Positions 47,827 through 55,709 of a stretch of DNA of 64,000 bases are shown in pieces. The position numbers and the translations under genes are program-made. The stretch covers positions 806,001-870,000 of the forward strand of contig NZ_BMTD01000001.1 in NCBI RefSeq assembly GCF_014649495.1. Reading direction: 5' to 3'. The DNA comes from Streptomyces filipinensis (GTDB taxonomy: Bacteria; Actinomycetota; Actinomycetes; Streptomycetales; Streptomycetaceae). The notes beneath the pieces were generated by a model that was not told where the DNA came from, did not search any database, and was given only the letters and a program-made list of their open reading frames with translations. Each line of letters starts with the position of its first letter. The stretch's first letter is position 1.

Positions 47827-48441
47827 ATGCATGAGGAACTCTCGCTGAGGGAGCGCAAGAAGCGCGAGACGCGGCAGCGGATCTCGGACATCGCCACGGG
47901 CCTGTTCGCGGAGCGTGGCTTCGACGCGGTGACGGTCGCGGAGGTGGCGCGGGCGGCCGGGGTCTCCGCGATGACGGTCTTCAACTACTTCCCGCGCAAG
48001 GAGGACCTCTTCCTCGACCGCATCCCGCAGGCCGCCGAACTCCTCGCCTCGGCGGTGCGCGACCGCGCGCCCGGCGAGCCCCCGCTCGCCGCCCTGCGCC
48101 GCCTCGCGCTGCGCCTGCTCGACGAGCGGCACCCGCTCGGCGGCGTGGGGGAGACCTTCGCCCCCTTCTGGCGGATCGTCGTCGGCTCGCCGGCGCTGCG
48201 CGCCCGCGCCCGTGAGGGCGCCGAGGAGGTGGAGCGGGCCCTGGCCGCCGCCCTCACCGAAACCGCCGCGCCCGACCCCCGCCTGCTCGCGGCCCTGGTC
48301 GTGGCGGCCTACCGGACGGTCTCCACCGCCTCCGTGCGCCGGCTGATGGCGGGTGACGCGGTGGCGGAGGTGGCCCGGGAGCACCGGGCGGCCCTGGAGG
48401 CGGCCTTCGCCGCACTCCAGCGCACGGGCCTTGACGGCTAA
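47827..48441 (+). CDS. TetR-family regulator of the divergent FAD hydroxylase
   Basis: This 204-residue protein has HTH TRQRISDIATGLFAERGFDAVTVAEVARAAGVSAMTVFNYFPRKEDLF, followed by a helical ligand domain. It begins LSLRERKKRETR, the form seen in many streptomycete drug-sensing TetR proteins. It is divergent from the FAD hydroxylase across a 47-bp shared operator and presumably represses both genes. ATG 47827 with no Shine-Dalgarno sequence; a leaderless transcript fits. Its stop codon lies inside the first of two operator copies for the next operon. Confidence 0.9.
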   Translation: MHEELSLRERKKRETRQRISDIATGLFAERGFDAVTVAEVARAAGVSAMTVFNYFPRKEDLFLDRIPQAAELLASAVRDRAPGEPPLAALRRLALRLLDERHPLGGVGETFAPFWRIVVGSPALRARAREGAEEVERALAAALTETAAPDPRLLAALVVAAYRTVSTASVRRLMAGDAVAEVAREHRAALEAAFAALQRTGLDG

Positions 48442-48489
48442 CGGTGTTAGCCATACGGTCGGAGGGCAGGGCGGCTAACGGTGTTAGCC
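48435..48489 (+). promoter_or_regulatory. Twin operators for the DUF4260/TetR operon
   Basis: The 18-base sequence CGGCTAACGGTGTTAGCC occurs identically at 48435-48452 and 48472-48489. Each contains a perfect dyad, GGCTAAC-GGT-GTTAGCC; the centres are 37 bases apart. They precede the DUF4260 gene and its coupled TetR gene, which is the likely binder. Confidence 0.85.
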
Positions 48490-48530
48490 GCATCCTCGCC
48501 CGAGACCGCCGTACGACACCGGAGGCAGTC

Positions 48531-48950
48531 ATGACCGCAGCGGCCGGCATCACCCGCGCGCCCCGCTCCGCCCGCACCGTTCTGCGCCGCACCGCCTGGC
48601 TGGCGCTCGCCCTGTTCTGGTCGGCCTTCGCGGTGCTGGAGGGCGTCAACCACGGCTGGCTCGCCGGCACCCTGGCCCTGGCCCTCCTCGTCCTGCCGGA
48701 CCTGACCTTCCTGGTCGCCCTCGACGACGCGCCCCCCATGGCCAAGGGGCAGCTGCCGCCGCGCGCGGTGCCGTACTACAACGCGATGCACCGCGCCCTG
48801 GTCCCGCTCGCACTGCTGGTCGCCTACAGCGTCCTGCCTGTCTCCTGGCCGCCCGCCTTCGCGGCCCTGTGCGGCTGGCTCGCCCACATCTCGTACGATC
48901 GCGCCTTCGGCTACGGGCTGCGCACAAAGGAGGGCTTCCAGCGTGACTGA
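48531..48950 (+). CDS. DUF4260 family membrane protein
   Basis: This 139-residue protein has four predicted helices, with WLALALFWSAFAVL, LAGTLALALLVLPDLTFLVAL and LVPLALLVAYSVLP among them. The family hallmarks VPYYNAMHRALVPL and GWLAHISYDRAFGYGLRTKEGFQ are present (conserved Asn/His and Asp/Arg pairs in the membrane). The family is of unknown function; the polar membrane residues suggest metal or small-molecule handling. ATG 48531 follows GGAGGCAGTC. The TetR gene overlaps its last eight bases, so the TetR protein is its dedicated regulator. Confidence 0.85.
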   Translation: MTAAAGITRAPRSARTVLRRTAWLALALFWSAFAVLEGVNHGWLAGTLALALLVLPDLTFLVALDDAPPMAKGQLPPRAVPYYNAMHRALVPLALLVAYSVLPVSWPPAFAALCGWLAHISYDRAFGYGLRTKEGFQRD

Positions 48951-49482
48951 GCGTCCCCCCGCCACCGACCGGCTCACCCCCCGCGCCCGCGAGATCGTGG
49001 CGGCCGCCCGGGATCTCCTGGAGGAGTCCGGGCCCGCCCTGCTCACCATGCGCACCCTCGCCGACCGCCTCGGCATCAGGGCGCCGTCCCTCTACAAGCA
49101 CTTTCCCGACAAGCACGCCGTGGAGGTCGAACTGACCGCACGGATGCTCCAGGAGTCGGCCGAGGCCCTGGAGGCGGCCGAGACCCGCGCGCCCGGCTCC
49201 CTCGCAGCGCTCGCCGAGGCCTACCGCGTCTACGCCCTCGCCCACCCGCACCTGTACCGCCTGGCCACCGAACGCCCGCTGCCCCGCGCCGAACTCCCCG
49301 CCGGGCTGGAGGACCGGGCCGCCCTGCCGCTGCTGCGCGCCTGCGGCGGCGACCTCGACCTGGCCCGCGCGACCTGGGCCTTCGCCCACGGCATGGTCAT
49401 CCTGGAGATCCACGGCCGCTTTCCCGCCGACGCCGACCTGGACGCGGCATGGAAGCGGGGCCTGAAAGCGTTGCACCCCTAG
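48943..49482 (+). CDS. TetR/AcrR regulator with WHG-type C-terminal domain
   Basis: This 179-residue protein has HTH TPRAREIVAAARDLLEESGPALLTMRTLADRLGIRAPSLYKHFPDKHAVE. The C-terminal part contains WAFAHGMVILEIHGRF, the WHG/TetR_C signature. GTG start, overlapping the DUF4260 stop by 8 bases. It is expected to bind the two identical palindromes at 48435-48489 and repress its own operon. Confidence 0.9.
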   Translation: MTERPPATDRLTPRAREIVAAARDLLEESGPALLTMRTLADRLGIRAPSLYKHFPDKHAVEVELTARMLQESAEALEAAETRAPGSLAALAEAYRVYALAHPHLYRLATERPLPRAELPAGLEDRAALPLLRACGGDLDLARATWAFAHGMVILEIHGRFPADADLDAAWKRGLKALHP

Positions 49483-49502
49483 GCGAAAGGGGTGGAGGGC
49501 GA

Positions 49503-50324
49503 ATGACTGAACAGGCGCGGTGGACGCGGGCCCGGCTGGGCCACGGCGGGCCGCCGCTCGACCTCCTGACGGCGGACTTCCGCCGGCACACCTACGCTCC
49601 GCACGCCCACGAGGAGTACACCGTCGGCGTCTGCGTCGGCGGCTGCGAGGTGATCGACTACCGGGGCGGCCACATCCGCACCGGACCGGGCACCATCGTG
49701 GTCCTCGACCCCGGCGAGATGCACACCGGCGGCCCCGGCAACGCCACCGACGGCTACGCCTACCGCGCCCTGTACGCCGAGCCGTCGCTGCTGACCGACG
49801 GCATCCTCGGCGGGCTGCCGTACTTCCGTGAACCGCTCCTCGACGACCCCGAGCTGGCCATGGCGCTCCGCCGCTCCCACACCGAGCTCACCAGCTGCCC
49901 GGACCCGCTGGAGGCCGAGTCCGTCCTGCCGTGGCTGCTGACGGCCCTGGCCCGCCGCCACTCCACCGCCCGGCCCACGTCCGACGTGATCCCCGGCGCC
50001 GGCGCGATCGCGCTGACGGTCCGCGACCGCCTCGCCGACGAACTCACCGCACCGCCCCCGCTCGCCGGCCTCGCCGCCGAGCTCGGACTGTCCCGCTACC
50101 AGCTGCTGCGGGCCTTCCGCACGACCATGGGCATACCTCCCTACGCCTGGCTCGCCCAGTACCGGGTGACCCGGGCCCGCGCGCTGCTCGCCTCCGGACT
50201 GCGCCCCGCCGAGGTGGCCCCGCTCGTCGGCTTCGCCGACCAGGCGCATCTGACCCGCTGGTTCCGCCGCGTGCTCGGGGTGACGCCGGCGCAGTACCGC
50301 AACAGCGTTCAAGACACCCCGTGA
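49503..50324 (+). CDS. AraC-family regulator with cupin sensor domain
   Basis: This 273-residue protein has an N-terminal AraC-type cupin with FRRHTYAPHAHEEYTVGVCVGG and VVLDPGEMHTGGPGN. The C-terminal double HTH reads LAAELGLSRYQLLRAFRTTMGIPPYAWLAQYRVTRARALL and PLVGFADQAHLTRWFRRVLGVTPAQYR. It follows the TetR gene by 20 bases on the same strand and precedes the EamA transporter by 22 bases, so it most likely activates that transporter gene in response to a small ligand, as in many AraC-EamA pairs. ATG after GGGTGGAGGGCGA. Confidence 0.9.
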   Translation: MTEQARWTRARLGHGGPPLDLLTADFRRHTYAPHAHEEYTVGVCVGGCEVIDYRGGHIRTGPGTIVVLDPGEMHTGGPGNATDGYAYRALYAEPSLLTDGILGGLPYFREPLLDDPELAMALRRSHTELTSCPDPLEAESVLPWLLTALARRHSTARPTSDVIPGAGAIALTVRDRLADELTAPPPLAGLAAELGLSRYQLLRAFRTTMGIPPYAWLAQYRVTRARALLASGLRPAEVAPLVGFADQAHLTRWFRRVLGVTPAQYRNSVQDTP

Positions 50325-50346
50325 GGGCGCGGCCGAGACTCACCGC

Positions 50347-51276
50347 ATGACTGCACGTGGCTGGTTCCTGTTCTCCCTCATGGGAGTGATCTGGGGCGTT
50401 CCCTATCTGATGATCAAGGTGGCGGTGGACGAGGTGTCCCCGCCCGTGGTCGTGTTCACCCGCTGTGCGCTCGGCGCGGTGCTGCTGCTCCCCTTCGCCC
50501 TGCGCCAGGGCGGCCTGCCCCGGACCGTACGCACCCACTGGCGCCCCCTGCTGGCCTTCGCGTGCCTGGAGATCATCGTCCCCTGGTTCACGCTCACCGA
50601 CGCCGAACGGCACCTGTCCAGCTCGACGGCCGGTCTGCTGATCGCGGGCGTGCCGATCGTGGGACTGGTCGCCGCCCGCACGCTGGGTGACACGGAACGT
50701 CTCGGAGCCCGCCGCATCACCGGCCTCGCACTGGGCCTGGGCGGCGTGACGGTCCTGACCCTTCCCCATCTCACCGGCGGCGACGCCCGCTCCCTGGCCG
50801 AGGTCCTGCTGACGGTCCTGGGGTACGCCACCGCCCCGGTGATAGCCGCGCGCCGGCTGAAGGAGGTCCCGTCCCTGCACCTGACGGCGGCCTGTCTGAC
50901 CCTGGCGGCCGTCGTCTACGCCCCGGTGGCGATCGTGGCCCGGCCGGCGTCCGTCCCCTCGTCCACCGTCCTGGCGGCCCTGGCCGGCCTGGGCGTGCTC
51001 TGCACGGCGGTGGCGTTCGTGGCGTTCCTGGAGCTGATCAAGGAGGCGGGCCCGACGCGGGCGACGGTGATCACCTACGTCAATCCGGCGGTGGCCGTGG
51101 CCGCGGGCGCGGTCTTCCTGCACGAGCCGCTGACCGCCACCGTCCTCGTGGCCTTCGCCCTCATCCTGGCGGGCTCGGTCCTGGCCACGGCCGCCGGTCC
51201 GCGCCGCCCCCGGCGCCCGGTACCATGGTCGACACGGCAGACGAGCCGGGCGGGCGGCCGCGTGGAGTCCCCCTAG
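50347..51276 (+). CDS. EamA/DMT-family transporter
   Basis: This 309-residue protein has ten transmembrane helices in two EamA repeats (MGVIWGVPYLMIKVAVDEVSPP; LGVLCTAVAFVAFLELIKEAG, with TRATVITYVNPAVAVAAGAVFL). It probably exports amino acids or small metabolites and forms a unit with the AraC regulator upstream. The last 20 residues are Arg-rich and are encoded by the start of rnpB, which lies on the same strand: 41 bases of the gene overlap the RNase P RNA. ATG 50347. Confidence 0.88.
   Translation: MTARGWFLFSLMGVIWGVPYLMIKVAVDEVSPPVVVFTRCALGAVLLLPFALRQGGLPRTVRTHWRPLLAFACLEIIVPWFTLTDAERHLSSSTAGLLIAGVPIVGLVAARTLGDTERLGARRITGLALGLGGVTVLTLPHLTGGDARSLAEVLLTVLGYATAPVIAARRLKEVPSLHLTAACLTLAAVVYAPVAIVARPASVPSSTVLAALAGLGVLCTAVAFVAFLELIKEAGPTRATVITYVNPAVAVAAGAVFLHEPLTATVLVAFALILAGSVLATAAGPRRPRRPVPWSTRQTSRAGGRVESP
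51221..51226 (+). promoter_or_regulatory. Candidate rnpB -10 element inside the EamA gene
   Basis: TACCAT lies 10 bases before the predicted RNase P RNA 5' end (51236). The promoter is thus contained within the coding sequence of the upstream transporter. Confidence 0.45.
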
Positions 51277-51645
51277 GGGGCTTCCCGAGGAACGTCCGGG
51301 CTCCACAGGGCAGGGTGGTGGCTAACGGCCACCCGGGGTGACCCGCGGGACAGTGCCACAGAAAGCAGACCGCCGGGGACCTCGTCCTCGGTAAGGGTGA
51401 AACGGTGGTGTAAGAGACCACCAGTGCCCAGGGTGACCTGGGCAGCTAGGTAAACCCCACCCGGAGCAAGGTCAAAAGGAGACACCTCGGTGTTTCTGCG
51501 CGGACGTTCGAGGGCTGCCCGCCCGAGTCCGCGGGTAGACCGCACGAGGCCGGTGGCAACACCGGCCCTAGATGGATGGCCGTCGCCCCGGCGCCCGCGA
51601 GGGCACCGGGGAACAGAACCCGGCGTACAGCCCGACTCGTCTGCC
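51236..51645 (+). ncRNA. rnpB: RNase P RNA (class A)
   Basis: This is the catalytic RNA of ribonuclease P, about 410 nt. The universal core CGAGGAACGTCCGGGCTCC then ACAGGGCAGGGTGG lies near 51293, followed by GCCACAGAAA with GCAGACCGCC at about 51355-51373. The 3' core reads ACAGAACCCGGCGTACAG (51613-51630). The P1 helix forms between GGCAGACGAG (51236-51245) and CTCGTCTGCC (51636-51645), which sets both ends. The 5' end overlaps the EamA gene, and the 3' end is 21 bases before the convergent MazG stop. Confidence 0.96.
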
Positions 51646-51666
51646 CCACCCCCCCCCACGGGCCGC

Positions 51667-51990
51667 TCAGCGGCGGGCGGCCACGCGGGCCAGATGACGG
51701 GTGAACACCTCCTGCGCGTCCGGTGTCAGCGTCCGCAGGGCCACCAGCGCCGTGATCGCCACATCGCACAGCTCGCCCTGCACGTCCTCCCAGGTGTGGG
51801 TGACGCCCTTGCGCGGGTTCTGGCCGGTCGTACCGATGACCGCCTCCGCGACCTCGCCGACCTCCTCGGAGAGCTTGAGGAGGCGGAGCAGGAGCCCCTC
51901 GGTTCCGGTGTGCGTGCGGGCGGACTCCAGGCGGGTCCAGAGGTCGTCGAGGGTCGGCCACAGAGCGGCGGGGGTGTCCTGATCGGTCAT
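51667..51990 (-). CDS. MazG-like nucleotide pyrophosphohydrolase
   Basis: This 107-residue protein has the all-alpha NTP-PPase signature KLSEEVGEVAEAVIG (Glu-x-x-Glu) and, 30 residues later, QGELCDVAITALVAL (Glu and Asp). Together they bind Mg and a nucleoside triphosphate. It is a short single-domain form, which probably acts as a dimer to clear non-canonical nucleotides. ATG 51988-51990. It is convergent with rnpB. Confidence 0.88.
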   Translation of the reverse strand: MTDQDTPAALWPTLDDLWTRLESARTHTGTEGLLLRLLKLSEEVGEVAEAVIGTTGQNPRKGVTHTWEDVQGELCDVAITALVALRTLTPDAQEVFTRHLARVAARR

Positions 51991-52090
51991 GCCGGCCAGC
52001 GTCCCACGCCGTCCGGACCGGCCGTCGGCCACTCTCGCGAAGACCACCCCCGTTCCTCGCCCACCCCTGCCCACCCCTGCCCACCCCTCC

Positions 52091-52648
<558 letters not shown>

Positions 52649-52764
52649 GCAGACAGGCGGACGGGTTCCTCCCGTGTTTCCACCGTCGCAGCTCGCACAC
52701 CGACGGGCCCGCCGTGGCGGGCGTTCGGGTGGCGGGTCCGGGACGCCGATGTGAACCTGGCGCC

Positions 52765-53091
52765 ATGACGATTCAGCCAGCCAAGCTCAGCGATCCGGCC
52801 GTCCGGGCCTTCGTGAACGCCGTCAACTCGCATGACCGGGAAGGCTTCATGGCGCTGCTCGCCCCGGGCGCGACCATGGCGGACGACGGCTCCGACCGCG
52901 ATCTCGCCGACTGGATCGACCGGGAGATCTTCACCTCCCACGGCCACATGGAGGTCGACAACGAGTCCGCCGGCGGCCGAGCCCTGCTCGCCCGCTACCG
53001 CAACGACACCTGGGGCGAGATGCGCACCAGGTGGACCTTCACCGTCGAGGACGACGGACGGATCTCCCGCTTCGAGACCGGGCAGGCCTAG
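52765..53091 (+). CDS. SnoaL-like / NTF2-like small protein
   Basis: This 108-residue protein starts with LSDPAVRAFVNAVNSHDREGFMALLAPGATM, then DLADWIDREIF and MRTRWTFTVEDDGRISRFETGQ. It is a compact cone-shaped alpha+beta fold as in the SnoaL/NTF2 superfamily, smaller than typical members. No catalytic residues can be assigned. ATG 52765 with GAACCTGGCGCC before it and no strong ribosome binding site. It is divergent from DoxX; its promoter must lie in the 116-bp gap. Confidence 0.8.
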   Translation: MTIQPAKLSDPAVRAFVNAVNSHDREGFMALLAPGATMADDGSDRDLADWIDREIFTSHGHMEVDNESAGGRALLARYRNDTWGEMRTRWTFTVEDDGRISRFETGQA

Positions 53092-53279
53092 CCGGACGGG
53101 AGAAGCGGCCTCGGTCCACGTCGACCGGATGGTCGTCGGGGAGACGGGGGCGGACAGCGCGATCTTTGTAAGGCCTGGGAAACCAGGGGAACTCATCGGA
53201 TTTTCATAACGCGGCAAATTCCGCGCCGTACCGGTCGCCCTGAAGGAATCCCCTGCTGGGCGCGGTGTACGGTCCCCGG

Positions 53280-54497
53280 GTGCGTGAATGTTCCCGGCTC
53301 AGCAGGCGTGCCGTCCTCGGGCTGACGGCCGCTGCCCTTCCCGTGTCCACGGCCACCGCGGCCGCCGCCGTCGATTCCACTGTCATCGGGGGCGAGCAAC
53401 TGGCCCGCTCCGGCGTCCAGGTGCGCGGCGCCTCCGGCCTGCCCAAGAAGATCACCGCCCGCTCCTGGCTGATCGCCGACCAGGACAGCGGAGAGGTGCT
53501 CGCCTCGTTCAATGCGCATCAGCGGCTCGCGCCCGCGTCCACGCTGAAGATGCTGTTCGCGGACACGGTGCTGAAGAAGTTCGACCGCGCCGAGCGGTAC
53601 ACGGTCAAGGACGCCGATGTCGCCGACGTCCCGGCCGGCTCCAGCCTGGTCGGCATCAAGCCCGGCATCACCTACAGCGTCGACCAGCTGTGGCAGGGCG
53701 TGTTCCTGCGCTCCGGCAACGACGCCGTTCATGTGCTCTCCCACATGAACGGCGGGATCGCCAAGACCGTCGCCGAGATGCAGGCCAAGGCCGAGGACCT
53801 GCAGGCCCTGGACACCCATGTGGTCAGCCCCGACGGCTTCGACCACCCCGGCCAGACGTCCTCGGCGTACGACCTCACGCTGTTCGCCCGGTACGGTCTG
53901 AAGGACGCCGACTTCCGCGGCTACTGCGGTACGCGGACCGCCGACTTCCCGGCGGGCGGCAAGAAGACCTTCCAGATCCAGAACACCGACCGCCTGCTGA
54001 CCGGGGCATGGGGCCTGAGGACGTACGACGGCCTGATCGGCGTCAAGAACGGCTACACCAGCCACGCCGGCAACACCTTCACCGGCGCGGCCACCCGCGG
54101 CGGGCGCACCCTGCTGGTGACGGTCATGCACCCCGCCGAGGGCAGCAACGCCGTGTACGAGCAGACCGCCGCGCTGCTCGACTGGGGCTTCGGAGGCGGG
54201 CGTTCGGCGCAGGCCGTGGGCACGCTGGTGGATCCGCTCAGCGAGGGCGGGGCGAGCGCGGGTCCGGCGCCCGCGCGCAAAGCGGCCCGGGCGGCGGCCG
54301 GCGCGCCCGGGCGGGGCCCCGCCAAACCGTCCACCGGACGGCTGGTGGAGGGCGCGGCCGGTACGGCGCTGCTGCTGACGGCGGCGACGGCGCTGGTGAT
54401 GAAGCGGCGCCGCAGGGCCGTCGCCGCGGCCGCGACGGCCGAGGTGTCCCAGGAGGCCGTTCAGGTGCCGGAGCCGGGCGGCCGGCACCGGCGCTGA
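53280..54497 (+). CDS. D-alanyl-D-alanine carboxypeptidase (peptidase S11), Tat-like signal
   Basis: This 405-residue protein has a signal peptide with SRRAVLGLTAAAL (twin-Arg-like), cut after ATA. The S11 catalytic motifs are STLK in APASTLKM, SGN in LRSGNDAV and the KTG-equivalent KNG in GVKNGYTS. After the catalytic domain comes an Ala/Pro linker and a C-terminal transmembrane helix (GAAGTALLLTAATALVM) with an Arg-rich tail. It trims D-Ala from peptidoglycan pentapeptides at the outer face of the membrane. GTG 53280 was used; another in-frame GTG at 53265 has a GAAGGAA site 17 bases upstream and is possible. Confidence 0.92.
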   Translation: MRECSRLSRRAVLGLTAAALPVSTATAAAAVDSTVIGGEQLARSGVQVRGASGLPKKITARSWLIADQDSGEVLASFNAHQRLAPASTLKMLFADTVLKKFDRAERYTVKDADVADVPAGSSLVGIKPGITYSVDQLWQGVFLRSGNDAVHVLSHMNGGIAKTVAEMQAKAEDLQALDTHVVSPDGFDHPGQTSSAYDLTLFARYGLKDADFRGYCGTRTADFPAGGKKTFQIQNTDRLLTGAWGLRTYDGLIGVKNGYTSHAGNTFTGAATRGGRTLLVTVMHPAEGSNAVYEQTAALLDWGFGGGRSAQAVGTLVDPLSEGGASAGPAPARKAARAAAGAPGRGPAKPSTGRLVEGAAGTALLLTAATALVMKRRRRAVAAAATAEVSQEAVQVPEPGGRHRR

Positions 54498-54504
54498 AGC
54501 ATGC

Positions 54505-54583
54505 GGCGGCCGTTCCACCGACCGGTGCGCACCCCGCGTCCCGCGAGGTCCACCCCCAACTCCGGCCCGGTGGAACGGCCGCC
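54505..54583. terminator. Long inverted repeat, probable terminator
   Basis: GGCGGCCGTTCCACC (54505-54519) and GGTGGAACGGCCGCC (54569-54583) are perfect 15-base arms separated by 49 bases. It begins seven bases after the carboxypeptidase stop codon. The loop is too long for a simple intrinsic terminator; a factor-binding or transposon-end origin is possible. Confidence 0.55.
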
Positions 54584-54737
54584 GCCTCCCCCCTCTGATG
54601 TGGCCATGGAATCCACGTGCTCCAACTGTGAAGCTATCGTGGAGGAAAGTTGAGCATATGGGCTCGACCGGCCGCAATACCGCGGATGTTCGAATTCCGT
54701 TTGTGGTAATGGGACCGGCCGGGCCCCGGACCCGTCC

Positions 54738-55496
54738 TCAGCCCCGGCCGATGTACGGCATCGCCGTCGCCAGTACCGTCGCGAACTGCACGTTCGCCGC
54801 CAGCGGCAGCTCGGCCATGTGCCGCACCGTGCGGGCCACATCGGCCACGTCCATCACCGGCTCCGGGACCACCTCGCCGTTCGCCTGGAGCGCGCCGGTC
54901 TCCATCCGGGCCGTCATGTCGGTGGCGGCGTTGCCGATGTCGATCTGCCCGACCGCGATGCCGTACGGCCGCCCGTCCAGCGACAGTGACTTGGTCAGGC
55001 CGGTCAGCGCGTGCTTGGTCGCGGTGTAGGCGGCCGAGTGCGGACGGGGTGTGTGGGCCGAGATGGAGCCGTTGTTGATGATCCGGCCGCCCTGCGGATC
55101 CTGCTCCTTCATCCGCCGGTACGCCGCCTGCGCGCACAGGAACGCCCCGTTGAGGTTGGTGTCCACCACGTGTCGCCAGGCGTCGTAGGACAGCTCCTCG
55201 ACCGGGACCCCGCCGGGCCCGAAGGTCCCCGCGTTGTTGAACAGCAGGTCCACCCGCCCGAACCGGTCCGTCGTCGCCGCGAACAGCGCGTCCACGTCCT
55301 CGGGGCGGGACACGTCGGCGCGCACGGCGAGCGCGGCGGCCTTGGGCGCCAGTGCCGCCGTCGCCTCCAGCGGCTCGGTGCGCCGGCCGGCCAGCGCCAC
55401 CGACCAGCCGGCGCGCAGCAGCTCCACGGCGACGGCCCGCCCGATGCCGGAACCGGCGCCCGTCACCACCGCGATCTTCGATTGCCTGTCAGTCAT
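54738..55496 (-). CDS. Short-chain dehydrogenase/reductase
   Basis: This 252-residue classical SDR has [32 protein letters not shown], the catalytic Ser in [10 protein letters not shown] and the Tyr/Lys in [11 protein letters not shown]. The substrate is unknown. ATG 55494-55496 follows CCGCCTACGCTGCGGAGCC, with no clear ribosome binding site. It is divergent from the Bcr/CflA transporter; a pair of similar 13-mers, TCCGTCATGCGGA and TCCGCCATACGGT, lies 21 bases apart in the shared promoter region. Confidence 0.9.
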   Translation of the reverse strand: MTDRQSKIAVVTGAGSGIGRAVAVELLRAGWSVALAGRRTEPLEATAALAPKAAALAVRADVSRPEDVDALFAATTDRFGRVDLLFNNAGTFGPGGVPVEELSYDAWRHVVDTNLNGAFLCAQAAYRRMKEQDPQGGRIINNGSISAHTPRPHSAAYTATKHALTGLTKSLSLDGRPYGIAVGQIDIGNAATDMTARMETGALQANGEVVPEPVMDVADVARTVRHMAELPLAANVQFATVLATAMPYIGRG

Positions 55497-55519
55497 GGCT
55501 CCGCAGCGTAGGCGGAACA

Positions 55520-55553
55520 TCCGTCATGCGGAATCGACTGTCCGCCATACGGT
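55520..55553. promoter_or_regulatory. Two similar 13-mers 21 bp apart (putative operator)
   Basis: TCCGTCATGCGGA (55520-55532) and TCCGCCATACGGT (55541-55553) match at 10 of 13 positions. The 21-base pitch places them on the same face of the helix, which suggests binding of a dimeric regulator for the SDR and possibly the transporter gene. Confidence 0.45.
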
Positions 55554-55647
55554 TCGGCGGGGATGACGCCCGGGCCGGCCGCCTCCGCCGTCACCCCGCC
55601 CTCGCTCGTGTGTGCCCCGGCAGTCTGTGCGAGCTGAGAACATGGGG

Positions 55648-55680
55648 GCCGGCCGTTTCACCAGCCGGCCGCTTCACCCA
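55648..55680 (+). repeat. Imperfect tandem repeat just upstream of the transporter
   Basis: GCCGGCCGTTTCACCA (55648-55663) is followed by GCCGGCCGCTTCACCCA (55664-55680). It ends 29 bases before the ATG. Unknown role. Confidence 0.5.
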
Positions 55681-55709
55681 GCCGGTCGGTCCATCAAGGG
55701 AGGGGACAG

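Noticed and set aside
54658..55029. Plus-strand ORF with a good ribosome binding site running into the SDR antisense
   Set aside because: Only the first 25 codons lie outside the SDR gene; the rest is Ser/Ala/Arg-rich antisense reading. Not supported as a gene, mentioned under findings only.
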